NCBI GenBank assembly: GCA_038258095.1
Contig: JBBSQE010000073.1
Coordinates: 1-13,889 of the forward strand
From: JBBSQE01 sp038258095
Lineage (GTDB): Bacteria > Actinomycetota > Thermoleophilia > Solirubrobacterales > 70-9
DNA length: 13,889 bases
Direction: 5' to 3'
Shown here: positions 1-7,577 of the stretch, piece by piece
Layout: every line of letters begins with the position of its first letter
Numbering within the stretch: position 1 is the first letter of the stretch
The notes under the pieces: generated by a model
What the model saw: the letters and a program-made list of their open reading frames with translations, nothing else
What the model was told of the DNA's origin: nothing
The model's database searches: none
Made by a program: the position numbers and the translations under genes

Positions 1-728
1 CCCGCGCCGGCGAGCTCGTGGGGGGGCCGGCCCGCCGCGCCGGCGACGGGGGCCGGGCCGGCTCCGCCGCGCCGCTCGGGGTGGGCGGCCCCCCCCGCGG
101 CGAGGTGCGGCTCGAGGTCCGAGACTCGATCGCCGCCCCGGCGAAGCGCCAAGAGCAGCGCCACACCATCGATCCGGTCGCTGGCGGGGATGCGCGCATA
201 AAGGACGTCGGGCACGTCGAGCGGAAAGTCACTCGAGAGGCGCGACGCCGCCTGCTCCAGTTCGCGGAGCGCGGCGGCATCGACACCTCTCCGGCCGAGT
301 CTGCCGCCGAGATCGCCGCGACCGAGCCTGGCACCGAGGTCCCCCCGGCCGATATCGACCCGGCCGATCCCGGATCTCGAGCGCAGGCCGTCGGCGCGGC
401 TCGCGAGCTCCCGGGCGGCGCTTCGACCGAGACGGTAGGCGGCCCGCCAGTCCCCCTCCAGACGACGTCCGGGCTCGGAGAGCGGCGCCGCGAGTCCAGA
501 GGAAAGCACGGTGTGACGTGCCTCGTCGACGCTTCCCGAGAGAGGAATCGTCGAGAGCTCGACACGGCTGGCCACGGGGCTGCCGCCATCGAAGCCTTCG
601 AGTTCGCCGATCCACCACTGTCGCCCGAGGCTCCAGAACGGATCGGCGACCGGGGATCGCGCGCCCGCCCGCGGATCCGTGGCGTGATGGTCGGGCTCGA
701 CCCGGGTCCAGGTGACGTAGACGCTCAT
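1..728 (-). CDS. Large uncharacterised protein H3 (N-terminal 242 codons; runs off the left edge)
   Basis: The reading frame is open from ATG at 728-726 to the window edge with no stop, so the gene is 3'-truncated here. It starts one base after the TAA of H2, with GAAGGA at 733-738 as ribosome-binding site, so it is the fifth gene of the coupled operon. The clearest motif is DPFWSLGRQWWIGELEG at residues 29-45, followed by FDGGSPV. I recall the same pattern (DPLWLLxRQWQxGEFxGEDxGSPV) near the N-terminus of recurrent, unnamed large bacterial proteins, and I know of no assigned function. Residues 122-150 are a short Gly-Arg-Asp-Leu repeat. Residues 170-200 (FPLDVPDVLYARIP and a following hydrophobic stretch) look like ordinary folded sequence. 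After about residue 203 the protein becomes Ala/Gly/Pro/Arg-rich over DNA with G and C homopolymers, so the last ~120 bases may contain a frame error. No signal peptide is visible. Confidence 0.8.
   Translation of the reverse strand, partial: MSVYVTWTRVEPDHHATDPRAGARSPVADPFWSLGRQWWIGELEGFDGGSPVASRVELSTIPLSGSVDEARHTVLSSGLAAPLSEPGRRLEGDWRAAYRLGRSAARELASRADGLRSRSGIGRVDIGRGDLGARLGRGDLGGRLGRRGVDAAALRELEQAASRLSSDFPLDVPDVLYARIPASDRIDGVALLLALRRGGDRVSDLEPHLAAGGAAHPERRGGAGPAPVAGAAGRPPHELAGA
279..365 (-). repeat. Short in-frame tandem repeat within H3 (9-residue GRGDLGxRL unit)
   Basis: H3 residues 127-135 (GRGDLGARL) and 136-144 (GRGDLGGRL) are adjacent 27-bp units. They are flanked by degenerate partial copies, GRVDI before and GRRGVD after. 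By eye the two full units differ at 7 of 27 bases: six at third codon positions and one Ala/Gly change. The repeat is therefore kept at protein level while its DNA has drifted. Confidence 0.7.
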
Positions 729-729
729 C

Positions 730-3700
730 TTATCCTTCGATCACGGGTGGACAGGCGGCCCGTGCCAGCGCCGTGTCGCTCGCTCTGACGGCACCGACCG
801 GCAGAATCTGGCCCAGCCTGCCGAAGACGCCGTTCGCAGGCGTCTCTTCGGGCAGCGAGCCGAGCCCGATCGTGCGCATCTGGGCGATGGCGACCGCGGT
901 TTCCAGGGTTTCGAGGACCGACCGCGCCTTCCACGCGCTGCCGTCGCCATCCGGCACCGCGATGACGATGAGCTGCGGGGGACGTGCGGGCGGCGTCGCC
1001 GCGTCGACCACGATACCGGCCGTGACGACCTCGTCCGGCACGACCTCCTGCCAGCCGTCGATGAAGAGCCCAGAAAAGGCGCTGCCATCGCCCAGGTCGG
1101 TCCCGACGAAGACGAAGGATGACCGCCCGGCATAGACGTCGTCTTCGCGCAGCTCCGCCCCGATCCAGTCGACCTGTTGTTGAGGAGAGGGACGCATCGT
1201 TCCAGGCCACTGCGCGGCCTGGGCGGCCAGGGGGCCGTGTTCCGCACCGAGCAGGAGATCCGCGAGAGGCGCGAGACGCGAGCGTACGACCTGGCTGTCT
1301 TCGAGCCAAAGGAACAGCTCCGGTCTGGCGGCCCCCTGGAGCAGGGGCCCGTCCCGCCATGGACGTACGTCGCTGCAGCGAAGCGCCGGCATCGCGGGCA
1401 TGTCACCGAGCAGCTCGCCGAGCGCGCCGAGGTCGTCCGCGGCAGCGCCCGCCCCATCGAGCCGGGCCGTGATCGCCGTACCCGCGTCGTCGATCAGCGA
1501 GACCTCCGGAGCCGGGATCAGGCCGGCCGCGAACAGCTCGGCGGCGTCACCGGGTGTGGCGTCTTCGGCGGAGGGCAGGTCTGCCAGTCGGAGCGTGAGC
1601 GCCGCTTCGGCGGACTGGCGCGCCTCGGCCATCGACACGGCATCCAGACTCAGACCGGCTTCGTCGGGGAAGTCGTCGGGCGCGAGGCCACGCGCCTCGG
1701 CGAGGGTGGCCGCAAGCCGCCCAGCGGCCCACAAGGTCGACTGGGCGGGACCGTCGAAGTCCGGCTCCGCGTCCTCCGCGAGCTTTCCGGCGGCCCGGGC
1801 CCAGGTGGCCAGGCGGTCGGCCGGGTCCCCGCCCGGCGCCGCGAAGTGGGCGAGTGTAAGGGCGGAAAGACCCAGATCGCTCAAGGGGACGGGCGTGGCG
1901 GAGCCCGACGCGAGGGAGCCCTGGATCGGGCCGAGCAGCCGTGCGGCCAGGGTCGCCAGACGCGGCGACATCCGGGCGCGCAGGTCCTGCGTACCGACGG
2001 CCCCGTCCCCCGGGCCGACGCAGGCGGCGACCGCGAAGTCCAGCGTCGCACCCGTCGAGCTCGGTGTCAGGACGGACATGTCTGTGGGCGGCGGCGCCCC
2101 CGCGGACAGTCCCGCCAGCGTCGCCTGGGCCGCATCCACGCGACGCTGCGACAGTGCCGCCGCGCCCTCGACGAGCTGCAGCTCGCCGAGCGTTTCCATG
2201 GCCGCGCGCAGGTCCAACTGGATCTCCACCAGCAGTTGCCGCTCGGCGGCGTCGATCTCGGGGATGCCTCCGAAGTTCGGCCGCTCGAGGAACGCCAGCC
2301 CGTCGCACTCGAAGCCGCCGACCGCTCCGCCTTCGATGGGCAGCGCGGAGACGATCGGCTCCATCAGAGCACCCCGACCCGCTGCGTTCAGTTTGTCAGC
2401 CACGCGCCTGGACAGCGCCGCGTCGATCGCGCGACCCTGCCGCAGCAGGTCGAGGATCTCGCGTGCCTCCGAAACCCGCGGGGCCGAAAGCTCGGCACGG
2501 ATCGCGCCGTCGATTCCCGACGCCGCCAGGCCCCGGCGTGCGCGTTCGATCAGTCCGAGCGTCGTCGAGAGTTCCAGGGACGGCGCCGTCACATGCCGGG
2601 TCGGCATCGGGGAGGGGGCCGGGCGGACCTCCTCCAGGACGCTCCACCCGCCGAGCGTGACGCCGCTTCGACCCGCCCGTCGCTCCGCTTCCAGAGCAGC
2701 CTCGGCCTCGGCGACCAGCCAGACATCCGCCCGCGTCGCGAGGCTGTCGAGCAAGGCGGCGAAGGCGGCATGCGTCCCGCCGGCGGTGGAGTCGTTCACT
2801 TCACGGATCGCCGCAAGAAGCTCGGGCAAGTCCGCGTGACGGTCGCGACCCTCGGGGGTGGTCGGGCGGAAACGGGTAGCGATATCGGCCAGGCTTCCTT
2901 CGGCCGTCTCAGCCTCGACCCTCGCGGCGAGCCGGCTGCGCAGATGCCAGCCCTCGGATGGAATCGTGGCCACGCCACCCTCGAGAATGCCGTCCGCGAC
3001 GAGCTCGGCATCGCGACCGGTCGCCAGCCCCTCCGCCACGGCTAGATCCCCCAGGACCTGAAGTACGGCGTTCTCGGTGAAGAGTCGCAGGAGCGGTTCC
3101 GCGCCCGGTTCCTCGCCCTCGTAATAGGGCGTGTCGCCGGCGGATGTCCCCGCCACCCGCTCCGTCCAGAAGCCTTCCATGGACGCCAGCTTTCGCAATC
3201 CCGGGTCCGCCAGCTGCCGATCGGTCCGGTCCTCGTGCGCCCCGGTCGCGACCAGGGGTCCGCAGACGCTGGGCGTAGCCAGATCGCCGAAGGTTGTGTG
3301 GACCCGCGCGTCGCCGTCGACGGGAATGGCGAGTTCACGGAGCAACTGCCGGCCCTGGGTGAGTGCGGCCATCAAGGCCTGGGCGGCTTCGATCGCCTCG
3401 CTGCTCCCCGCCGCACGGGCCAAGGAGGTCAGGTAGGCCTCGGCGACGGTCAGCGTGCGGAGCCGCCAGTGCTGTCCGATGGGGTGGCGCAGGAGCGTGT
3501 CGACCATGCGGTGATAGACGGTCGCATCCCCGGCGCGGGCACGAGAAATCACCGCTCCCTCCACGACGGCCGGCATGGCCGCCCGAATCGCGTCGCCGAG
3601 TCGTCCGAGCAAGGTGTCGCCGCGTCCCCTTCCTCCGGTATCGGCCGCGGCCACCGGTGCGGTCGCGTACGGCTGATCCCCGATCTGCAGGGTCGGGTAG

Positions 3701-4953
3701 GGGCCGAACGGATGGATGCGTTCCACGAACACTTCGCGAGTCCGTGCCAGTGTGTCCGATCCGGCTCCGTAGAGTTGCAGGAGCGTGGGCCGCAGCGCCG
3801 CCTCCCACACGATGACGGCGAGGTTTCGGACCAGCGCGCCAGGGTCAGCCCGAGGGGGTCGGCTCAGCGGAAGATCCCCCTGCAGTCCGAGATCCCGCAC
3901 CAGACGAAGGTACCCGTCGGGTTGAGCCCTCTGGCCGCGCCAGACCGGCGATTCCTGGGGACTGCCCTTCGTGGGCGTGAGCGGATCCATGGTCGCGGCC
4001 CCGTCGCTGCCCGCATGCGCGTGGATCAGGTCGGCGAAGACCCTCTCGCCGCCGTGCGATGCGTCGACGCCGAACACGTAGAGCCAGTCGAGCCCCCAGC
4101 GCGCCGCGTCGGCATCGAGCTCGAGGGTCAGGGCGAGGCCGATCGCCTCGGCCTTCTCGAAGTCTACCATCCAGTCGAGCGGCCCTCCACCACCCGGGCC
4201 GGCCGTGTCGCCCTCGGCCGGTGCCACCGGGACCTCTGAGGGGATCTCTCGTCCTTCTGCTGTGAACTCCCGCCCACCGGCGATCCCGTGGGCGATGAGC
4301 TTCGTCGGAAGGCCGCGAGCGACGGGGCGCCGGTTCAGGCCGCCGTCGGATTCCGCTTGAAGCGCCGTCGCTCCACCCGAGTCGGCCCGATCGGCGACGA
4401 GCCGGGCGCGGATCGGGCCGAGCGTGGTTTCGAGATCGGCGAACGCGTCTTCGGGCGGGGGCACCGCAGCTCGCGCGTTCAGGTATGCCCGGCCGGCAGC
4501 CGCTTCGTCCTCGGTCAGACGCGGATCGAAGCTGTCGACGTGGATCTGGTCGGGGTACGCCCGGATCCGGAGGTGCCGACCCTCGAACGACGTCTCCAGA
4601 CGCAGCGGCAGCAGGAGAAGGGGCAGCTCGGTGGGCAGCGTCGAGAGCTCGACCGTGTCGAGTGTCGTGTCGGCCTCCGGCGGGCTCGCATCGAGGCTCT
4701 CCAGGACCGTTCCGACGGGAGGCCGCGGGATGCCCCGCATCAGCAGACCCGCCTTCTCGCCGGGCTCGGCGCGCGGAACGCTCCGACCTCGAACCTGAAT
4801 GTCCGTGACGAGCACGGTCCGCTCGGTGCCGGTCGGAAGTCGCATCCTGACCTGCTCTCCCACCTCGACCGCGCCCCCCTCCACCTCGCCGACCACCACG
4901 TTGCCGCGACCGGAGATGCTGAAGGTTTCGGTGACTTCGAGTCGGAAGCTCAT
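730..4953 (-). CDS. 1407-aa uncharacterised protein H2 with N-terminal EF-Tu domain 2-like barrel
   Basis: The start is the ATG at 4953-4951, which overlaps the TGA of H1 (ATGA), with GCGAGG at 4961-4966 as a modest ribosome-binding site. The frame is open further upstream, but only over H1 coding sequence. Residues 9-87 match translation-factor domain 2: FSISGRGNVVVGEVEGG, then VGEQVRM, an AGLLMRG strand and a VGTVL end, as in EF-Tu FxIxGRGxVxxGxxExG...GxLLRG...xVL. No GTPase G1-G4 motifs follow. From residue 104 the protein changes to a different architecture: LPLRLETSF with RAYPDQIHVDSF (115-142), TLQIGDQPYATAPV (421-434), GVTLGGWSVLEEVRP (764-778), an Ala-rich helical middle, and a C-terminal FIDGWQEVVP (1297-1306) with LIVIAVPDGDG and ETLETAVAIAQMR. 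I recall these strings from unnamed large bacterial proteins that occur with H1- and H3-like partners. No catalytic motif or signal peptide is seen. A structural or scaffold role is inference only. Confidence 0.88.
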   Translation of the reverse strand: MSFRLEVTETFSISGRGNVVVGEVEGGAVEVGEQVRMRLPTGTERTVLVTDIQVRGRSVPRAEPGEKAGLLMRGIPRPPVGTVLESLDASPPEADTTLDTVELSTLPTELPLLLLPLRLETSFEGRHLRIRAYPDQIHVDSFDPRLTEDEAAAGRAYLNARAAVPPPEDAFADLETTLGPIRARLVADRADSGGATALQAESDGGLNRRPVARGLPTKLIAHGIAGGREFTAEGREIPSEVPVAPAEGDTAGPGGGGPLDWMVDFEKAEAIGLALTLELDADAARWGLDWLYVFGVDASHGGERVFADLIHAHAGSDGAATMDPLTPTKGSPQESPVWRGQRAQPDGYLRLVRDLGLQGDLPLSRPPRADPGALVRNLAVIVWEAALRPTLLQLYGAGSDTLARTREVFVERIHPFGPYPTLQIGDQPYATAPVAAADTGGRGRGDTLLGRLGDAIRAAMPAVVEGAVISRARAGDATVYHRMVDTLLRHPIGQHWRLRTLTVAEAYLTSLARAAGSSEAIEAAQALMAALTQGRQLLRELAIPVDGDARVHTTFGDLATPSVCGPLVATGAHEDRTDRQLADPGLRKLASMEGFWTERVAGTSAGDTPYYEGEEPGAEPLLRLFTENAVLQVLGDLAVAEGLATGRDAELVADGILEGGVATIPSEGWHLRSRLAARVEAETAEGSLADIATRFRPTTPEGRDRHADLPELLAAIREVNDSTAGGTHAAFAALLDSLATRADVWLVAEAEAALEAERRAGRSGVTLGGWSVLEEVRPAPSPMPTRHVTAPSLELSTTLGLIERARRGLAASGIDGAIRAELSAPRVSEAREILDLLRQGRAIDAALSRRVADKLNAAGRGALMEPIVSALPIEGGAVGGFECDGLAFLERPNFGGIPEIDAAERQLLVEIQLDLRAAMETLGELQLVEGAAALSQRRVDAAQATLAGLSAGAPPPTDMSVLTPSSTGATLDFAVAACVGPGDGAVGTQDLRARMSPRLATLAARLLGPIQGSLASGSATPVPLSDLGLSALTLAHFAAPGGDPADRLATWARAAGKLAEDAEPDFDGPAQSTLWAAGRLAATLAEARGLAPDDFPDEAGLSLDAVSMAEARQSAEAALTLRLADLPSAEDATPGDAAELFAAGLIPAPEVSLIDDAGTAITARLDGAGAAADDLGALGELLGDMPAMPALRCSDVRPWRDGPLLQGAARPELFLWLEDSQVVRSRLAPLADLLLGAEHGPLAAQAAQWPGTMRPSPQQQVDWIGAELREDDVYAGRSSFVFVGTDLGDGSAFSGLFIDGWQEVVPDEVVTAGIVVDAATPPARPPQLIVIAVPDGDGSAWKARSVLETLETAVAIAQMRTIGLGSLPEETPANGVFGRLGQILPVGAVRASDTALARAACPPVIEG
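733..738 (-). promoter_or_regulatory. Ribosome-binding site of H3
   Basis: GAAGGA on the minus strand, formed by the last two sense codons of H2 (Glu-Gly). It lies four bases before the H3 ATG and supports that start and translational coupling across the TAA-G-ATG junction. Confidence 0.7.
4693..4929 (-). other. EF-Tu domain 2-like beta-barrel segment of H2
   Basis: H2 residues 9-87. The pattern ISGRGxVVxGEVExGxVxVG, a central VLVTDIQVRGR strand where EF-Tu has TGVEMFRK, then EPGEKAGLLMRGI and GTVLE, follows translation-factor domain 2 strand by strand. In translation factors this barrel contacts the GTPase domain or RNA; here it stands alone at the N-terminus. Confidence 0.75.
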
Positions 4954-7577
4954 GGGGTCGCCTCGCCGGCGATGTCGCTGACGTGCAGCGCCACGGTCAC
5001 CCGGCGTTCGACGAGGATCGCCGCCATGGTCGCGCTGTTGGTGCCCCACACCAGGGGACCGTCGACCTCGGCGTTCAGCACGCCGGGGCCGATCTCGGGT
5101 GCCGTCAGGTCGGACCAGGCGAGCTCGTTCCAGGAATCGAGCCGACGCGGTGCGACGATGTCGTCCACATCGTCGTTGAGCCCGAAGCTCAGGCCACCGT
5201 CGGGCTGCTCGAAGACGAGAAAGCCGCCCGGTCGGTCCGACGCCGGGTCGGGGTCGCCCACCATCTCCAGACGATCCTGGCTGAACCCCACGTACGTGAT
5301 GTCCTCTCCGAGGCGGCCCATGATTCTGGGAAGGTGCGTGCGGTTCGGGTCGAGTTCCCGCTTGCCGGTGGCCGGGTTCCACTTGGACTCGACCAGCGTG
5401 ATCACCGTCTCGGGGTACTTCCTGAAGAGTTGAGATCGGATGAGCACGACGAAGTTGATCTCACCGGCCCGTCCGCCGCCGAGCGGTCGCGTCGGGTCCC
5501 AGCCTCGGATCGGCAAGGTATCGGGCGGGAGCTGCCCTGCACTCGATGGCGCGGGAAACACCCGCCGGACGGGCGACGACAGGGGATCGTGAGGCACGCC
5601 ACGCCAGCGGAGCTCGCGCAGCACTTCCGTGTTCGCGCCCAGCACGACGGCATCGATGGCCGCAGCGTCGAAGCTCAGGGCCATGACGCCGTCGTCGGGG
5701 AGTTCCGACAGGCCGGGCGACAGTGTGGCCGGGTCCAGCGCGAACAGTTCCGGGATGATCGGGTGCGGCCAGACCGGCTCCGCCAGAATGCGCTGAGGGA
5801 GCGGCCCGGCCGGGAGCCCGTCGATTTGATCGGCAATGCGCGGCGGGACCGTCGCGCCCGGACGCAGACCGTCGACGATCGACGTACGCAGGTCGGCCGA
5901 CGAGGCCACCTCGCCTGGCACCCCCGCCTGATCGGGCCGGCGGCGGTCCTCGTCCTGGCGTTCCCGTCGCTGGTCGTGTGCGTCGGTCAGCTCCGGATCC
6001 TCCCGCAGGCCGGAGGGATCGTGGCTCAACCGGTCGAGCAGGTCCGCGATGTCGGCACCCTCCGCGTCGATGGTGCCTGACGCCGACGAGGTCGACGCGT
6101 CGATCGACGTCATGGCTGGACCGATCGGCGTCGCGCCCGGAACGACCGGGGCCTCGGACGCCGCCGCGGCCTGGGTACGCACCGCGTCGGCGAGGTCGCC
6201 CCGGGACGCTCGATCACGGTCGAGCGACCCGCCGGCCGCCAGAGCCCGACGGAGCGTGGGGTCCTGCAATACTTCGTCCACCGTTCCGGCGACGTGACGC
6301 CCGATCGAGCCGTCACTGTGCCACGTCCTCGCCGCCGCAGGTCCGAGCAGTCGATCCAGGGCGGACAGGCTCACCTCCGGAGCACGCAGCTTCGCGTGAA
6401 GCGGCCGCGTCAGGGCCATCGCAGTGTGTGCACGAGACAGGATTGCGTTCGCCTCTTCGATCTGGCCGGCGCTGTCCAGAACGAATCCCACGATCTCGTC
6501 CTGACGACGCCGAACGACCGCCGTCCCGTATCCTGCCATCACGCGCAGGGAGGCGTCGAGGTTCGCGCCGTCGTACCATCGCGCCGCACCGGACGACCCG
6601 GGCTCCACGCCGCCGGCGAAGATTCGGGCATAGGCGGGCATCGGGAGCCGTCCATCGGTGGTCGCGGCCGTCACGTCGAGGGCCGCGGCCAGCGCCGGAT
6701 CGGGCTGCTGGGGCGAGGCGGGCCGCACTGCGAAGACAGCCCGCTTCTCGATCTCCGTGCCGACGAGCGGAGGCATCAGGGCACCCGCCGCGTCAGCATC
6801 CACGGGGACCCTGGGCAGATCGCCTTCCGGAGGCAGCGCGAACAGGTCACGCAGCATGTCCTCGGCCCCGCGACCGGCACCCGTCGCGAAGCGCCAGCTC
6901 AGATAGACGGGGAGGGTGGCGCTGGTCGCACCCGCGGTCCAGGCGAACCCGGGGGCACCGGCGTCCGGAACGTCCTTGCCCAGACCCGCCAGGCGGCCGC
7001 TCTCGAAGAGCGGGACCACAAGGGCGATGTAGCGAGTCCGCGGCTGAAGTCGCTGGGGGCAGAGCAGCCGCGCGAAGGCGCGGGGGCCCGGAGCACCGTT
7101 CACCGGCGCATCGGGATCCTCGACGTGCGCCGTCAGCGCGAAGGCCGCCGGGTCCGGCATTCCCTCGGGCGCCTGCACCAGGGCTCGGGGCAGGGGCAAC
7201 GTCCCCGCCTGCAGCCAGCCCGTGCCTCCACCCGTCGCCTCGGGCAGGCACACCAGGGCGATGAAGGGCGAGAGCCGCCCCCCGCTCGGCGCCTGCGGCG
7301 TCAGCGCCCACGGGAGGGCCGCATCGTGCCACTCCACGTACGGCAGTTCGCCGGCGCGCAGATCGACCGACCCGGCGGGAGGATGACGCTTCCGTATGGC
7401 GGTCGGCACGATTCCTCGCGCGTGCTCGGGACCCGCGAGCGGAAGGTCCCGGACCTCCACCACGCGTTCCGAGCCGTCGGCGTCGAGCACGAGGTCGAAC
7501 TCGGCCGTGCGCCCCGTCGTCAGCACGGTCCGTACCCCGCGCCTGAGGTGGCTGAAGAAGAAACGCTGCTGGTTCAT
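4950..7577 (-). CDS. 875-aa uncharacterised protein H1 (GANTEVLRELRWRG family)
   Basis: The start is the ATG at 7577-7575, which overlaps the TGA of the DUF6603 gene (ATGA) and has a perfect GGAGGT six bases upstream. The open frame extends 36 codons further, but that stretch is Arg-rich shadow sequence inside the upstream gene. Motifs in order: ELPYVEWHDAALPWALTP (77-94) with RLSPFIALVCLPE (101-113); GANLDASLRVMAGYGTAVV (337-355) with a following DSAGQIEEANAILSRA helix; a charged, probably disordered linker at about 525-556; GANTEVLRELRWRGVPHD (647-664); INFVVLIRSQLFRKYPETVI (707-726); RIMGRLGEDITYVGF (751-765); and FLVFEQPDGGLSFGL with WNELAWSDL near the C-terminus. I recall close variants (GANHEMARELLWRGYP, RGDLLRRYPNxxVY, WDDLAWGDL) from unnamed large bacterial proteins, so this is a conserved family, but I know of no function. 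No signal peptide, nucleotide-binding motif or clear catalytic motif is visible. Confidence 0.88.
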   Translation of the reverse strand: MNQQRFFFSHLRRGVRTVLTTGRTAEFDLVLDADGSERVVEVRDLPLAGPEHARGIVPTAIRKRHPPAGSVDLRAGELPYVEWHDAALPWALTPQAPSGGRLSPFIALVCLPEATGGGTGWLQAGTLPLPRALVQAPEGMPDPAAFALTAHVEDPDAPVNGAPGPRAFARLLCPQRLQPRTRYIALVVPLFESGRLAGLGKDVPDAGAPGFAWTAGATSATLPVYLSWRFATGAGRGAEDMLRDLFALPPEGDLPRVPVDADAAGALMPPLVGTEIEKRAVFAVRPASPQQPDPALAAALDVTAATTDGRLPMPAYARIFAGGVEPGSSGAARWYDGANLDASLRVMAGYGTAVVRRRQDEIVGFVLDSAGQIEEANAILSRAHTAMALTRPLHAKLRAPEVSLSALDRLLGPAAARTWHSDGSIGRHVAGTVDEVLQDPTLRRALAAGGSLDRDRASRGDLADAVRTQAAAASEAPVVPGATPIGPAMTSIDASTSSASGTIDAEGADIADLLDRLSHDPSGLREDPELTDAHDQRRERQDEDRRRPDQAGVPGEVASSADLRTSIVDGLRPGATVPPRIADQIDGLPAGPLPQRILAEPVWPHPIIPELFALDPATLSPGLSELPDDGVMALSFDAAAIDAVVLGANTEVLRELRWRGVPHDPLSSPVRRVFPAPSSAGQLPPDTLPIRGWDPTRPLGGGRAGEINFVVLIRSQLFRKYPETVITLVESKWNPATGKRELDPNRTHLPRIMGRLGEDITYVGFSQDRLEMVGDPDPASDRPGGFLVFEQPDGGLSFGLNDDVDDIVAPRRLDSWNELAWSDLTAPEIGPGVLNAEVDGPLVWGTNSATMAAILVERRVTVALHVSDIAGEATP

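Noticed and set aside
1177..3045. 622-codon open frame on the plus strand, with other long plus-strand frames (1400-2839, 3235-4239, 4288-5433)
   Set aside because: They are antisense to H2, which has a recognisable domain, ribosome-binding site and coupled start. Their translations are Arg/Gly/Ser-rich with no motifs, typical of shadow frames in high-GC DNA.
4954..5382. Upstream in-frame extension of H2
   Set aside because: It lies inside H1 in another frame and gives Arg/Pro-rich shadow sequence. The ATGA-coupled ATG at 4953 starts just before the EF-Tu-like barrel.
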